Shown here in pieces: positions 53,900 through 64,000 of a stretch of 64,000 nucleotides of DNA. Every line of letters starts with the position of its first letter. Position 1 is the first letter of the stretch. The stretch covers positions 541,456,211-541,520,210 of the forward strand of contig NC_057861.1 in NCBI RefSeq assembly GCF_019393635.1. Direction: 5' to 3'. The notes beneath the pieces were generated by a model that saw nothing but the letters and a program-made list of their open reading frames with translations, searched no databases and was not told the DNA's origin. The position numbers and the translations under genes are program-made. The stretch comes from Dromiciops gliroides. Its lineage: Eukaryota > Chordata > Mammalia > Microbiotheria > Microbiotheriidae.

Positions 53900-55910
53900 T
53901 TGTCCTGTGGATGTCTGAAGAAGAAAAAAAGGAAAGCAAAAGGGAAAGAAATACCCACCTACATGCAGAATTACAGAGAATAGCAAAGAGAGATAAGAAG
54001 GTTTTCTTAAATAAACAATGTGAAGACATGGAAGGAAACAATAGGTGGGAAAGAGAAGAGATCTTTTGGAGAAAATTAGAGTTATCAAGGGAATGTTTCA
54101 TGCAAAGATAGGCATGATAAAAGAGAAAATAGGGGCAGTTAGGTGGCATAGCGGATAAAACACTGGCCCTAGATTTAGGAGGACCTGAGTTCAAATCCGG
54201 TATCAGACACTTGACACTCACTAGCTGTGTGACCCTGGGAAAGTCACTTAATCCATGCCCAGAGAAAGAAAGATGGAGGGGGAGAGAGAGAGAGAAAAAT
54301 AGTAGGGACTTAACAGAAGCAGAAGAAATTAAGAAGAGGTGGCAAGAATACACAAAAGAACTATACAAGAAAGAGCTTAATATCACTGATAACCATGATG
54401 ATGTAGTTACCGACCTAGAATCATACATTTTTAGAGTAAAGTCAAGTGGTCTTTAGGAAGCATTACTAACAATAAAACTAGTGAAAGTGATAGAAGTCCC
54501 ACTGAACTGTTTAAAATCTTAAAAGATGATGCTATTAAAGTGTTGCACTCAATGTGCCAACAAATTTGAAAAACTCAACAGTGGCCGCTGGATTAAAAAA
54601 AGTTAGTTTATGTCCCAATTATAAAGAAGAGAAATGCCCCAAAATGTTCAAACTATTGAATAGATTGTGCTCATGTCACATGCCAGCAAGGTTATACTTA
54701 AGATTGTGCAAGCTAAGCTTCAACAATATGTTAACAAGAATTACCAGAAGTGCAAGCTAGTTTTCAAAAAGGCAGAGGAACTAGAGACCAAATTGTCAAC
54801 ATTTGTTGGATTATAGAGAAAACAAGGTAGTTGCAGAAAAACATCTACTTCTGCTTCATTTACTACACTAAAATCTTTAATGTGTGAGTCACAACAAATT
54901 TTGTTAAAAGCTCAAACAGATGAGGTTACTAAATTACCTTGCTTGTCTTCTGAGAAACTTGTATTTGGGTCAAGAAACAAGAATTAGAACAAAAAATGGA
55001 ACAACTGATTTGTTCAAGATTGAGAAAGGAGAATGAAAAGGTTATATATTGTCACTTTATTTAACTCTTTATACAGAGTACATCATGGATTAATCAAAAG
55101 CTGCAATTAAGGTTGCCTTTGAGAAATATCAACAATTTCAGCTATTCAGACAATGCCACTCTTGTGGCAGAAAGTGAAAAAAGAATTAAGAAGCCTTTTG
55201 ATGAGGGTGAAAAAAGAGAGTGTAAAAACTGGTTTAAAGCTTAACATTAAAAAACTAAGATCATGATATATGGTCCCATCACTTCCTGGAAAATAGAGGG
55301 AGAAGAAATGGAAGCAGTGTCAGATTTTATATTCTCAGGTTCAAAGATCACTGCAGACAGTGACTGCAGCCATGAAAGTAAAAGACACTTGCTCCTTGGA
55401 AGGAAAGCCATGGCAAATCTGGACAGCATACTAAAGAACAGAAATGTCACCTTCCTAAAAATGGTCTGTATAGTCAAAGCTATTGTTTTTGCAGCAGTGA
55501 TTTATGGCTGTGAAAGCTGGACTATAAGTAAGCTTAGTGCTGCAGAATCCATGCTTTCAAACTGTGGTGCTAGAGAAGACTTTTGAGAGTTCCTTGGACA
55601 GCAAGCCGATCAAAGTCAATACTTAAGGAAATTGACTCTGATTATTCATTGGAAGTACAAATACCGAAGCTGAAGCCTAAATCCTTTTGCCACATAATGA
55701 AAAGATAGGACTTGTTGCAAAAAAAAAAAAAGTTCTGATTCTGGGAAAGATTGAAGGCAAAGGATAAGGGGATAATCAAGGATGAGGTGGATAGATAGTA
55801 TCATGGAAGCAACAAACGTGCTTGGATAGACTTCAAGAGAGAGTGGAGGATAGAAGGGCCTCTCATGCTATAGTTCATGCAGTCAGGAAGAGTTGGACAT
55901 GACAACAACT
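53900..55910 (+). mobile_element. RTE/BovB-type LINE, 5'-truncated, dead
   Basis: Matches the ORF of RTE-clade (BovB-like) LINEs, which encode endonuclease plus reverse transcriptase. Visible parts in order: linker (HLHAELQRIAKRDKK, 53960-54004), DLTEAEEIKKRWQEYTKEL (54309-54365), 'cttaaaagatgatgc' palm entry, N-N-F-S-Y-S-D-N-A-T-L-V-A-E-S at 55131-55175, and the C-terminal segment GPITSWKIEGEE ... FIFSGSKITAD ... YGCESWTISKL (55272-55540). The catalytic YADD box reads Y-S-D-N (55143-55154). Multiple frameshifts and stops are present, and a SINE interrupts it at 54133-54290. The 3' end 'cagtcaggaagagttggaca' plus 'tgacaacaact' resembles Mar1 tails. Confidence 0.9.
54133..54290 (+). mobile_element. 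WSINE1-type SINE inside RTE
   Basis: Duplication AGAGAAAATAG / AGAGAAAAATAG (54122-54132 and 54291-54302). The tail has become an A/G-rich stretch. Confidence 0.87.
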
Positions 55911-55929
55911 AAAAAAAAAAGCATAAACA

Positions 55930-55931
55930 TA

Positions 55932-55994
<63 letters not shown>
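55930..55994. repeat. (GT)n(AT)n microsatellite
   Basis: Just downstream of the RTE tail. Confidence 0.97.
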
Positions 55995-55995
<1 letters not shown>

Positions 55996-56039
55996 TCTAA
56001 GGAATAAGAAGGAAGAAATCTCTCCTCTATCTTTCTTTC

Positions 56040-56210
56040 AATGGCATATCAATTTCTTCCTTCTTTTTTCCTCCCTTCCTTCCTTCTTTCTTTCCTTCCT
56101 TCCTTCCTCCTTCTTTCTTTTTCCTTCATTCATCCTTTCCCTCCTCCCTTCCTCCCTTCCTTCTTTCCTTCCTTCCTCTCTCCCTCCCTCCCTTCCTTCT
56201 TTCCTGTTTG
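56040..56210. repeat. Polypyrimidine (TTCC/TTTC) tract
   Basis: 170 bp nearly free of purines on the plus strand. Confidence 0.95.
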
Positions 56211-56229
56211 AGTTCTGGCAAACCCTCTG

Positions 56230-57000
56230 CTATCCAGAAAATTCAGTTGTCCATAATTATCTATTATAATTATATAATTCATAATAATTCATTCCTTGAG
56301 TATTTAAGAGAACTGAAATCTTAGTGCTACTTAGGTGCTACTTATCATCCAGCACCAGGAAAGTATGTACTGTTTCCAGTGACTGGAATGAGCTTATGTA
56401 AGGTTCTCATCTCCCCCTACCTCACTTTAATTTGATTTTTCAGTTTTTCTCTTGAGCATGATTCAGTGAATTTTTTTCTTCTCTAAGTGTAATCAAGTTG
56501 GAAGACTCCTTCCTGTGAACAACTTTATGGAAAAATTCATTCTCCATGGCCTGTACCAGTCTCCTCAGCTCCAAGCTCACATCTCTGGTTCCTGGAGATG
56601 CAGCGAGTGTCTTTAACATCCAGGCTATTAAGGCTTTAGAGTGACTGGTTAAGCTGTGAGAGATCAGGGACAGCCTCCCCAGGACTGAACACATCGCCGG
56701 CTTTATCATTTCACTTAGTATTTAAAACTGTGATTATTTATAGTACATGATTTGGAATACTTGTGTAAAAGAGACAGGCTTTCACAGTGGTAAGGATTTG
56801 GGGATTACCAAAAGCACTGAGCAGTATCCCAAATAGCATCTGATCTGAACTCCCCCTATTCACTTCCAGACTGAACTCATTAGTCACCTACCACTCTCGT
56901 CCAAGATAAACATACTGATGGACTAATTCACCAAGTTGTCTGTCCCTTTGAGTGTCATAATTTGGACAATATTTGGTTTTAATTCATTTTGTGTGGGAAT
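56230..57000. other. Repeat-free block with a minus-strand ORF
   Basis: Unique sequence. A minus-strand frame of 89 codons at 56440-56709 is GC-richer than its surroundings; see findings. I see no good splice sites or known domain. Confidence 0.3.
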
Positions 57001-57289
57001 GGAATTGGAGGCTGATAACAACAACAATAACAACAACAAATCTATTAAGCACCATTCTGTGCCATTCATATTAAGCTCCCCCCCCAAAAAAAAAGCTAGC
57101 TAAAATAAAATTCTTGACCTTAAGTAGTTTATAAACTAGTAGAAGGATAACATACCAACAAAATCATTATAACATGTAACATTATATGAAAAGTGCATCA
57201 AAGGATAAGGATAGGGAATTCACAGATGAGGAAACTCCCTTGACTAATAATGCATGTTGTCACTTTCTCGGAAATACATAGCTTTTAGA

Positions 57290-57410
57290 GAGTTGCTTAG
57301 ATCACTGAGAACTTAAGTGACTTGCCCAGGGTCACTTAGCCAGTATGTATCAGAGGCAGAACTTTAATCCAGGTCTTTCTGGATTTCTACCCATACCATC
57401 CAAGTGTCAT
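57290..57410 (-). repeat. MIR fragment, antisense
   Basis: 'aagtgacttgcccagggtca' and 'aatccaggtctttctgga'. Confidence 0.6.
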
Positions 57411-57414
57411 GTGG

Positions 57415-57890
57415 GGTGTGAAAGATCATCACCCACCATGTGAATCAGGGAAGGCTTCCTTCAGGAGGTGATTTGAGTTGGGTTTTAAGTATGGGTAGGC
57501 TTTCACAGGTGAAGTAGACAGAAAGAACAGAGAGAACAAAAGTCCATAGGTTTGTTATTAGGAGCACAGTTTACCTGGAACGCAGAGTGCAGAGAAAGAT
57601 ATGAGACGAGGCTGGAAATAAAGAGTGCTGCCTGGGTGGAAGCGTGGAATGCTAGACAAAGGAATGTGAACTTAGCTGGGAAGGCAAAGGGGGTCAACCT
57701 TTTTTGAGCATATGAGTGTCATCAGATGTATACATGCTCACTCACTCAATCAATAAATCAATAAACATCTATTAAGTACTTACTGTAAGCCGGGCCCTGT
57801 GATAAGTTCTGGGGATGCAAAGAAAGGCAAAAACACAAAAATAATCCTTACACTCAAGAAGCTTACATACTAATGGTTGAAACAACGTGG
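57415..57890 (-). repeat. Two L2 fragments, antisense
   Basis: 'gggaaggcttccttcaggag' (first, to about 57720) and 'aacatctattaagtacttac' with 'tggggatgcaaagaaaggca' (second, from 57745). Confidence 0.6.
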
Positions 57891-58096
57891 AAAGACAGCT
57901 CTGAAGGACTTATAATGAAAAATGTTATCCATCTCCAAAGAGAGAACTGATGGTGTCTGAATACAGATCAAAGCTTAATTTTTTTATTGTATTTTTCTTA
58001 AGGTTTTTTTGTCTGTTTTCTTTCACAACTTGACTGATATGGAAATGTTTTGGATAACTACACATGTATTACACATATTGAATAGCTTGCCTTCTT

Positions 58097-58246
58097 TTTT
58101 TTTTTTTTTTGTGGGACCATGGGGGTTAAGTGACTTGCCCAGGGTTACACAGCTAGTAAGTGTCAAGTGCCTGAGGCCGGATTTGAACCCAGGTATTCCT
58201 GAATCCAGGGCCGGTGCTTTATCCACTGTGCCACCTAGCTGCCCCT
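58097..58246 (-). mobile_element. WSINE1-type SINE in L1
   Basis: Perfect 16-bp duplication AATAGCTTGCCTTCTT (58081-58096 and 58247-58262). Confidence 0.94.
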
Positions 58247-58321
58247 AATAGCTTGCCTTCTTAAGGGGGGTAGAGGGAGGAAGAGAATTTGGAGCACAAA
58301 GTTTTAAAAATGGACATTAAA

Positions 58322-58466
58322 GGGGGCAGCTAGGTGGCACAGTGGATAAAGCACTGGCCTTGGATTCAGGAGGACCTGAGTTCAAATCCAGCCTCAGACA
58401 CTTGACACTTACTAGCTGTGTGACCCTGGGCAAGTCACTTAACCCTCATTGCCCTGCCCCCCAAAA
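58322..58466 (+). mobile_element. WSINE1-type SINE in L1
   Basis: Perfect 13-bp duplication AATGGACATTAAA (58309-58321 and 58467-58479). Confidence 0.94.
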
Positions 58467-58599
58467 AATGGACATTAAAAATTGTTTTTACATGTAATTG
58501 GGAGAAAATAAAATTCTAAATAAATGAAAAAAAGAAACAACATGGAAATAAAAAGATAGTTCTGATAGCAGAAAGAAGGATGGATGATGGGATTCTACA

Positions 58600-58740
58600 C
58601 TGAGAGCTAAAAGGAACCTCAGAGACCCATCAAGTTCAAACATTTCATTTTATAGAGAAGGAAACTGAGGCTTAGGGAAGTGACATGTCTTGGCCAGGGT
58701 CACAAGGCTAGTAAGTGTCTCCGGTGAGGTTTTCCTAGCT
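58600..58740 (-). repeat. MIR fragment, antisense
   Basis: 'aaggaacctcagagaccca', 'gagaaggaaactgaggctta', 'ggccagggtcacaaggctag'. Confidence 0.65.
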
Positions 58741-58980
58741 CACTATGTAACAAATAGATGATGACGATAAATGGATAGGTAGACAGTTATACAGATGGGT
58801 AGATGGATAGGAGAGAGACATATATATTCATAATAATATATATAAAGGAGAGTGCTTTATTTGGCTCTAGTTTGGGTTAAAGCAAATACCTGGGTTAAGA
58901 ATTTATAGAAAATTGGTACTTAAAGAAATGATGTAATCATGAGCTTTATTGGTATGTGATGCAGCAAACAGACAAACAAA

Positions 58981-58982
<2 letters not shown>

Positions 58983-59042
<60 letters not shown>
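58983..59042. repeat. (AT)n microsatellite
   Basis: About 30 perfect units. Confidence 0.97.
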
Positions 59043-59053
<11 letters not shown>

Positions 59054-59167
59054 TACACACTATGGAAATATAAACAGACAGAAGTTTGTCATCACATGCA
59101 AGAAACTCATCCTAACCAGAAGGTAAGGGAGATGTGTTGGGAAGGAACCAAACTCAAAGTTGGGGCT

Positions 59168-59325
59168 TAGGAATGTATGTATATATGTATGTATGTACGT
59201 ATGTACGTATGTACTATGTATGTATATACATACATATATAAATATATTGAAATATTATACACATGTGTGTATGTATATATGTGTGTGTGTGTATATACAT
59301 ATGTGTGTGTGTATATATATATCCT
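59168..59325. repeat. (TATG)n/(TG)n/(TA)n complex
   Basis: Mixed simple repeat. Tyrosine- and threonine/histidine-rich frames across it are artefacts. Confidence 0.95.
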
Positions 59326-59533
59326 AAAAATGTGCTTGGCTGGGAACAAGTCATTGGTGCCAGATACAGAAGGAAGCATTCCCAATTGGATGTGGTAGAA
59401 AAGTTCTCCAGGTCCCATACTGGTACCAAATTTAGGTGAAGCTTGGGTAAGAGAAGTTTCTTTTTTGGGACCACAAACTTGTGCGAGAGTCTAATGTTAA
59501 CTAAGGCAGCAGACAGATGATGACTCCTTGAGA

Positions 59534-59796
<263 letters not shown>

Positions 59797-59799
59797 AGC

Positions 59800-60030
59800 T
59801 CCTGAAACAGGTCAAGAATCCATCCAATCAAAAAGCAGCAAGTCTTATCCTTTTGACACAGAGTTAACAGTGGAAAATCTGAACTGTTTTGTCCATACAC
59901 TTCTATGGGCATTAGAACCACTTAGCCTAAGTGATTCTATATTGGGGTACTATCATTATAAATATATTATCAAACAATAACCATAACATCAAAAATATAA
60001 AGTTTACAATTATCATGTAGAGAGAGAAGG
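59800..60030. other. Unique sequence, nothing recognised
   Basis: No supported feature. Confidence 0.35.
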
Positions 60031-60165
60031 GGAGAGAGAGCCTGCCTTGAAGCTAAGTCCTACTGCTGATGTATACTGACTTGCTGACCTCAGACAAGTC
60101 ATACAACCTTTTAGAGCTTTAGGCAACTTTCTACAACTTTCTAAGACTATAAGTTTGAGGAAAGA
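60030..60165 (+). repeat. THER1-type SINE fragment
   Basis: 'tgacctcagacaagtcatac', 'ggcaactttctacaac' and 'tctaagactataagtttgag'. Confidence 0.55.
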
Positions 60166-60179
60166 GCATCAAGCTATAT

Positions 60180-60270
60180 TGTCATCTTACTTTAGGTCCA
60201 AGGGTGGGGCTTGAATCCGGGTCTTCCTGTCACCAAAGCCAGTGCCCTATCCATTATACCAATGGTATGA
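60180..60270 (-). repeat. MIR-like fragment, antisense
   Basis: 'gcttgaatccgggtcttcct' and 'agtgccctatccattatacc'. Confidence 0.5.
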
Positions 60271-60329
60271 GCCCACAGGACACATGTACATGGAATGCTA
60301 AGTAAATGGTGGCATCAGAGATGGAAATT

Positions 60330-60890
60330 GTAAAGCTAGCAGGAGGGGCAAGTTTAGGGGAAAAGATAATGAATTCAGGTTGAGACATGTTGAGCTAGAA
60401 GTACTGTAAGGATAACCCAGTGGAGATGTCCTACAAGTACTTGGGCTTATGGGTCCAGAGCTTTAAAGAAACTTGAGATAAGGATTTTTAGAGTCAACTC
60501 TCTATATAGAGAGACTAGAGAGACCTTTGAGAATGAATGAGATTGCCAAGTGAGTGAGTCCAGAGAAAGGAAGGAAGAAAGTTGAAGGTATACTCTAAGG
60601 AAACCCCCACTAATGGGTTAGAAAAAGGACATGGAGCCCCCCCCCAAAAAAGGGGACATGGAGCCAATTCAAAAGGACAAGGAGAAAGGGTGATGAGGGA
60701 GGCAGGAGGAGAATCAGGAAGTTGTGGCTTCTTCAAAGCCATGGAAGGAGAAATCAGTCTGAAGGTCAGGTCCATAGTGTCAAAAGCTACAGAGAGGCCA
60801 AGAAGAATAAAGATGGGGAAAAAGAAAAACACCATTGAATTTGGACAGATGGATTATAAGATCCCTTCCAGCTCTATCAATCTTTGAATC
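60330..60890 (-). repeat. L2 LINE fragment, antisense
   Basis: 'ggttgagacatgttgagcta', 'gtggagatgtcctacaagta', then 'gtgtcaaaagctacagagag' and 'caccattgaatttggacag'. Confidence 0.65.
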
Positions 60891-61109
60891 TATGACTCAA
60901 ATAAGAGAAACAGCATAAGAGACATCATCATCGATACATATTACCAGAGAATTTGAAGGAACAAACACATATTGAGAATGAGAAACAAAAGATGAATAGT
61001 CCTTAAGGTAGACTAGTATCCCTGAAATTATTGTAGACTGGGTCTATGTTATCATCCACCAATGTACCTTGGTGCTGTTTCTGCAATTTCTAGTATATAT
61101 TAGAGAATT

Positions 61110-61230
61110 GTTTGGAATTTGAATGACTCATCCAGGGTCACACAGGTTATGTGAAAGATGCACCTTGACCCAGTTCTTCCTGACTCTAAAGCCAGTTCTC
61201 CATCCACTGCATCATATTTTTCACCACTTC
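61110..61230 (-). repeat. MIR/SINE-like fragment, antisense
   Basis: 'tcatccagggtcacacaggt' and 'ctctaaagccagttctccat'. Confidence 0.5.
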
Positions 61231-61890
61231 CTATGTACCCATCCACCCAAGCTAATAAAAGAAAAAGAGGAAGATCTTCCTACAGGAGGCTATGTATATC
61301 AAATAAAATTGGAAAACACAGACAAAGACTAGACAAAGTGAAAAGCTGCAGAGGAGTTTCAGTCCTCATAGGTAGAACCTATGCCAATTACATGATTGCT
61401 CCTTCAATGTATCAAAGCACTTTTTAGAAATTGTTATCATACATAATTTTAATTAATAAGTATAAACTTGTATTTATAGCTCACTAATAGAACCAGTCAT
61501 TGAATCTGAGTTAGGAGGACTCTTGGAGGTCACCTGATACAATCTCCCTACCCCCAACCTCATCTACAATCCTTCTGTAATAAGAACAGGTGATCATCCT
61601 GCCTTGGTTTGAATAGTTTCGGCAACAATGCACCCATTTCTTCACGTCAGCCCATTCAATTTGGAGGCAGCTGCAATTTTAGAAATCTCATTCGTAAATG
61701 GAGCCAAAATAACTAAGCTAACCAGTTATAAAGTCATCTCTGGCTTTTTAGCATTTGCATGACATAGGGCTAGGGTTAGAGTAGAGAAAATATGGATTAA
61801 AACCCAACTCTGACACTGACTAAATTTCCCATAGGCCAAATGGACATAACAATTCTTATATTACCTACTTAATAAGATAGCTCTGAAAAT
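61231..61890. other. Mostly unique sequence
   Basis: Possible MIR traces at 61490-61600 and 61770-61890. No gene. Confidence 0.35.
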
Positions 61891-61894
61891 CAAA

Positions 61895-62160
61895 TAAGGT
61901 AATCACATAATAATATAATATAATGACTTATCTAGGTCTTGCTTTATGTTTTACAAAGTGCTTTATATATATTATCTCATTTGATCCTCACAAAAATCCT
62001 GTGAAGTATGTGTTATTATTATTGCCATTTTATAGATGGTGACCAAGGGTGACAGATTTTAAGTGACTTGCCTATGGTCACATTGCTAGGACTTATGTGA
62101 GACAGGATTTGAACTCCAATCTTCTTGACTCCAAATACAGTGTTTTATCCACTATGCCAT
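61895..62160 (-). repeat. MIR SINE, antisense, near full length
   Basis: 'tttacaaagtgctttatata', 'catttgatcctcacaaaaat', 'gatttgaactccaatcttct', 'tatccactatgcca'. Confidence 0.75.
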
Positions 62161-62184
62161 GTGTATATGCATATGTTTATTATA

Positions 62185-62274
62185 TATATATGTATATATA
62201 TTATACACATAGATAGATAGCAAGCATTATAACTAGAGAGAGAAATAGAGATAGAGATAAAGAGATAGATGGAT

Positions 62275-62350
<76 letters not shown>
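62185..62350. repeat. (TA)n and (GATA)n microsatellite
   Basis: About 18 perfect GATA units at 62277-62349, preceded by degenerate TA/AGAG sequence. Confidence 0.97.
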
Positions 62351-62510
62351 TCCTATGGTGAAGCCAGTTCAAGACCCACCTCTAACATATACTATAGGTG
62401 ACCCTGGACAAGTCACTTAACTTTTCATCCTTTAGGCAATTCTCTAAGGCTACAAGTTTCAGAGAAAGTACCAACTTCAGAATTCCCTATACTAATGAAA
62501 TCACAGGCCC
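62351..62510 (+). repeat. THER1-type SINE
   Basis: 'gtgaccctggacaagtcact', 'ggcaattctctaaggctac' and 'atactaatgaaatcacaggc'. Confidence 0.65.
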
Positions 62511-63597
62511 AGTGGGTATTCCTATATTTCCACTCTATAAAGCAAGATGTAAATTGTAAAACACTGTATAAATGTGTGTTAATATTATTTCCAGTATCAA
62601 TATACCCTTTAATCCCTCAAGTAATGAAAAGAGGAAGCATTGCTTTGAAAGCTATATTCAAGCCTCTGGCGATGGCTGCAGCCAGCCCTGCTAACCTTGG
62701 CCCTCTCTGCTTTGTTAAGCAAACATTGCATTTATCTCCCATTCCTTTCTTTGGGTCTAGAAAATCTAAAATTGAATCCCAGGTGTGGTTTCAGTATGAA
62801 TCTCTGAAAGTGCCTTTGGAGCCGCCTGAGCCATGGGGACTGGCTCTGTGTTGCTGGATGTTTCTATCTGCAATCATTGTAGGTAATTGACAATCACACA
62901 TCAGCCTCTGGTATCTGCTGTCCTGGAGAGGCCCAGAAATGAATTAGAACATCTTGTCTCCTTGGGATTGACCAAAGGGGTCTTTTGGATTTGAGAACCT
63001 GTTGCACAGTGTCAAATTAGTTCCATCTCTCTTGCTCTAGAGTACAACTGTTCTTCCCCATTCCCATGGTTCCTTTGAATTTCACAAGTTATCACTCACC
63101 AAGTCAACTACTCTTTTTTTTCCCTCCAAGTACAGCTTTCAGCAGCTTCCCAAGGTTTGAATCCTTGGGCTGCTAAATTGAGCTTGATTCTAAGCTTAGG
63201 AACCAAATTCCCCCAGAGGTGCAGCATCTGTTTTCTTGCTCTGCTCCCAGAAGGTAATCCATCCTCAGAAATAAACCATAAGCTGTATCTCTTGGAGACG
63301 CCACAAAGCACATTTGTATGTCACCACACCTTTGCTCCTTGTGGAGACAGTTCGTGTGCACTGAGGAATCTCTAGCCTCTTTTGAAAAGTCCAACTGATG
63401 AGCTGAAGAACAAATATGATCTCCTGGGAGGGATGGGGTGTGCAGGAGCCCTCACTTGGAAATGTATTTCCCCAAAGGAAGAATAACCAAGAGCTTTTCA
63501 TCACAGTATATAAGCTATCCTTCTGATAATTCCTTGGCTTCCAGTTTACAAAACAAAAAAATCAATCTAAGAGTTATACTAAGTGTAAGGTCTGGAA
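62511..63597. other. Repeat-free block
   Basis: About 1.1 kb without SINE or LINE. A 131-codon plus frame at 62495-62890 begins in THER1 sequence and has no recognisable domain. Candidate conserved non-coding DNA by repeat exclusion only. Confidence 0.35.
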
Positions 63598-63700
63598 TCA
63601 ATGAATGAACAGTCATTTAAGAAGTGCCTTTATGTTCCAAGCACCAGGCTAGGTCTCTGCCCTAAGGAATTTAAATTATATTGGGGGAGGAGGAGATAAT
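63598..63700 (-). repeat. L2 3' fragment, antisense
   Basis: 'aagaagtgcctttatgttcc' and 'aagcaccaggctaggtctct'. Confidence 0.55.
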
Positions 63701-63800
63701 GTGTGTGGGTATATTTATATATACACATACACATATTTGTATGTGTGTGTATATGTGTGTATGCATGCATGAGTGTATATATGTATACATCTATATGCAC
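63700..63800. repeat. (TG)n/(TA)n complex microsatellite
   Basis: Mixed TG, TA and CA units. Confidence 0.92.
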
Positions 63801-63873
63801 ATATACAAAATATAGAAGGGAACCTAAAAATGAAATAGCTAAGGGATCACAGTAGTTCAGAGGTCATGTAGTC

Positions 63874-63943
63874 CAGCGGTTCTTTAACTTTTTCCCAGCT
63901 ATATAGTCATATAAAATAGGTATACATAACCTTTTACTATTTT
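63874..63943. mobile_element. hAT-type MITE fragment
   Basis: Starts 'agcggttctttaac'. Shares a 30-base run (ATATAAAATAGGTATAC and onward) with the element at 20095-20280; cut short by a SINE. Confidence 0.55.
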
Positions 63944-64000
63944 TTCCTTTTTTTTTTTTTTTTTTTGGTGGGGCAATGAGGGTTAAGTGACTTGCCCAGG
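63944..64000 (-). mobile_element. WSINE1-type SINE, cut by window end
   Basis: Poly-T then 'ggtggggcaatgagggttaa' and 'gtgacttgcccagg' up to the last base. Confidence 0.93.

Larger units (their letters stand above)
57895..58540 (+). mobile_element. L1 3' end with two opposite SINEs
   Basis: 'atgttatccatctccaaaga', 'cttgactgatatggaaatgt', and the end 'tgtttttacatgtaattggg'. SINEs lie at 58097-58246 (minus) and 58322-58466 (plus). Confidence 0.82.

Noticed and set aside
62277..62349. Regular short direct repeats considered as a CRISPR-like array
   Set aside because: They are uninterrupted GATA units without spacers, in a vertebrate genome.

Overview
This window reads as non-coding nuclear DNA from a marsupial. 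The diagnosis rests on the interspersed repeats. About thirty copies of a short tRNA-like SINE are present (type called WSINE1 or SINE1 in marsupial repeat catalogues). About a dozen copies belong to a longer CORE-SINE of Mar1 type whose tail is shared with RTE/BovB LINEs. Very many L2 and MIR/THER relics, several L1 3' ends and one RTE copy complete the set. I could not fix the species. I found no intact protein-coding gene, no tRNA or rRNA gene, no CRISPR array and nothing prokaryotic. The window looks like a gene desert or the inside of a large intron.

Layout. 1-10 kb: L2 relics, an L1 3' end, a probable solo LTR, a long antisense L1 and an L2 carrying three SINEs. 10-20 kb: L2 and MIR relics, Mar1 copies including a tandem pair, a 146-bp L1 insertion with a perfect duplication, and unique blocks. 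20-30 kb: a hAT-type element, two L1 3' ends in opposite orientation forming a large imperfect inverted repeat, CR1/L3-like LINE pieces, and L2 copies in both orientations. 30-35 kb: an RPSA (40S ribosomal protein SA / laminin receptor) processed pseudogene inserted in an L1 3' region, the only sequence clearly derived from a cellular protein gene. 35-45 kb: L2 with Mar1 insertions, and at 42.3-43.0 kb a CpG-rich 691-bp insert of unknown identity flanked by a 12-bp duplication inside an L1. 45-54 kb: long purine/pyrimidine microsatellites, a SINE-free block (48.2-49.3 kb) that looks like cis-regulatory DNA and holds a palindromic POU octamer, and a Mar1 copy interrupted by two later SINEs. 54-56 kb: a decayed RTE/BovB-type LINE. 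56-64 kb: L1 and L2 fragments, a purine hexanucleotide array, another unique block, and a SINE cut by the window end.

The elements relate through retroposition. The poly(A)-tailed SINEs and the RPSA copy have target-site duplications and tails of the kind L1 produces. The Mar1 tails instead resemble the 3' end of the RTE copy, so two LINE-SINE partnerships are visible. I found no new multi-gene system. The least explained items are the insert at 42297-42987 and the regulatory-looking block at 48180-49340. All family assignments come from recognition by eye, and boundaries are approximate unless a duplication fixes them.
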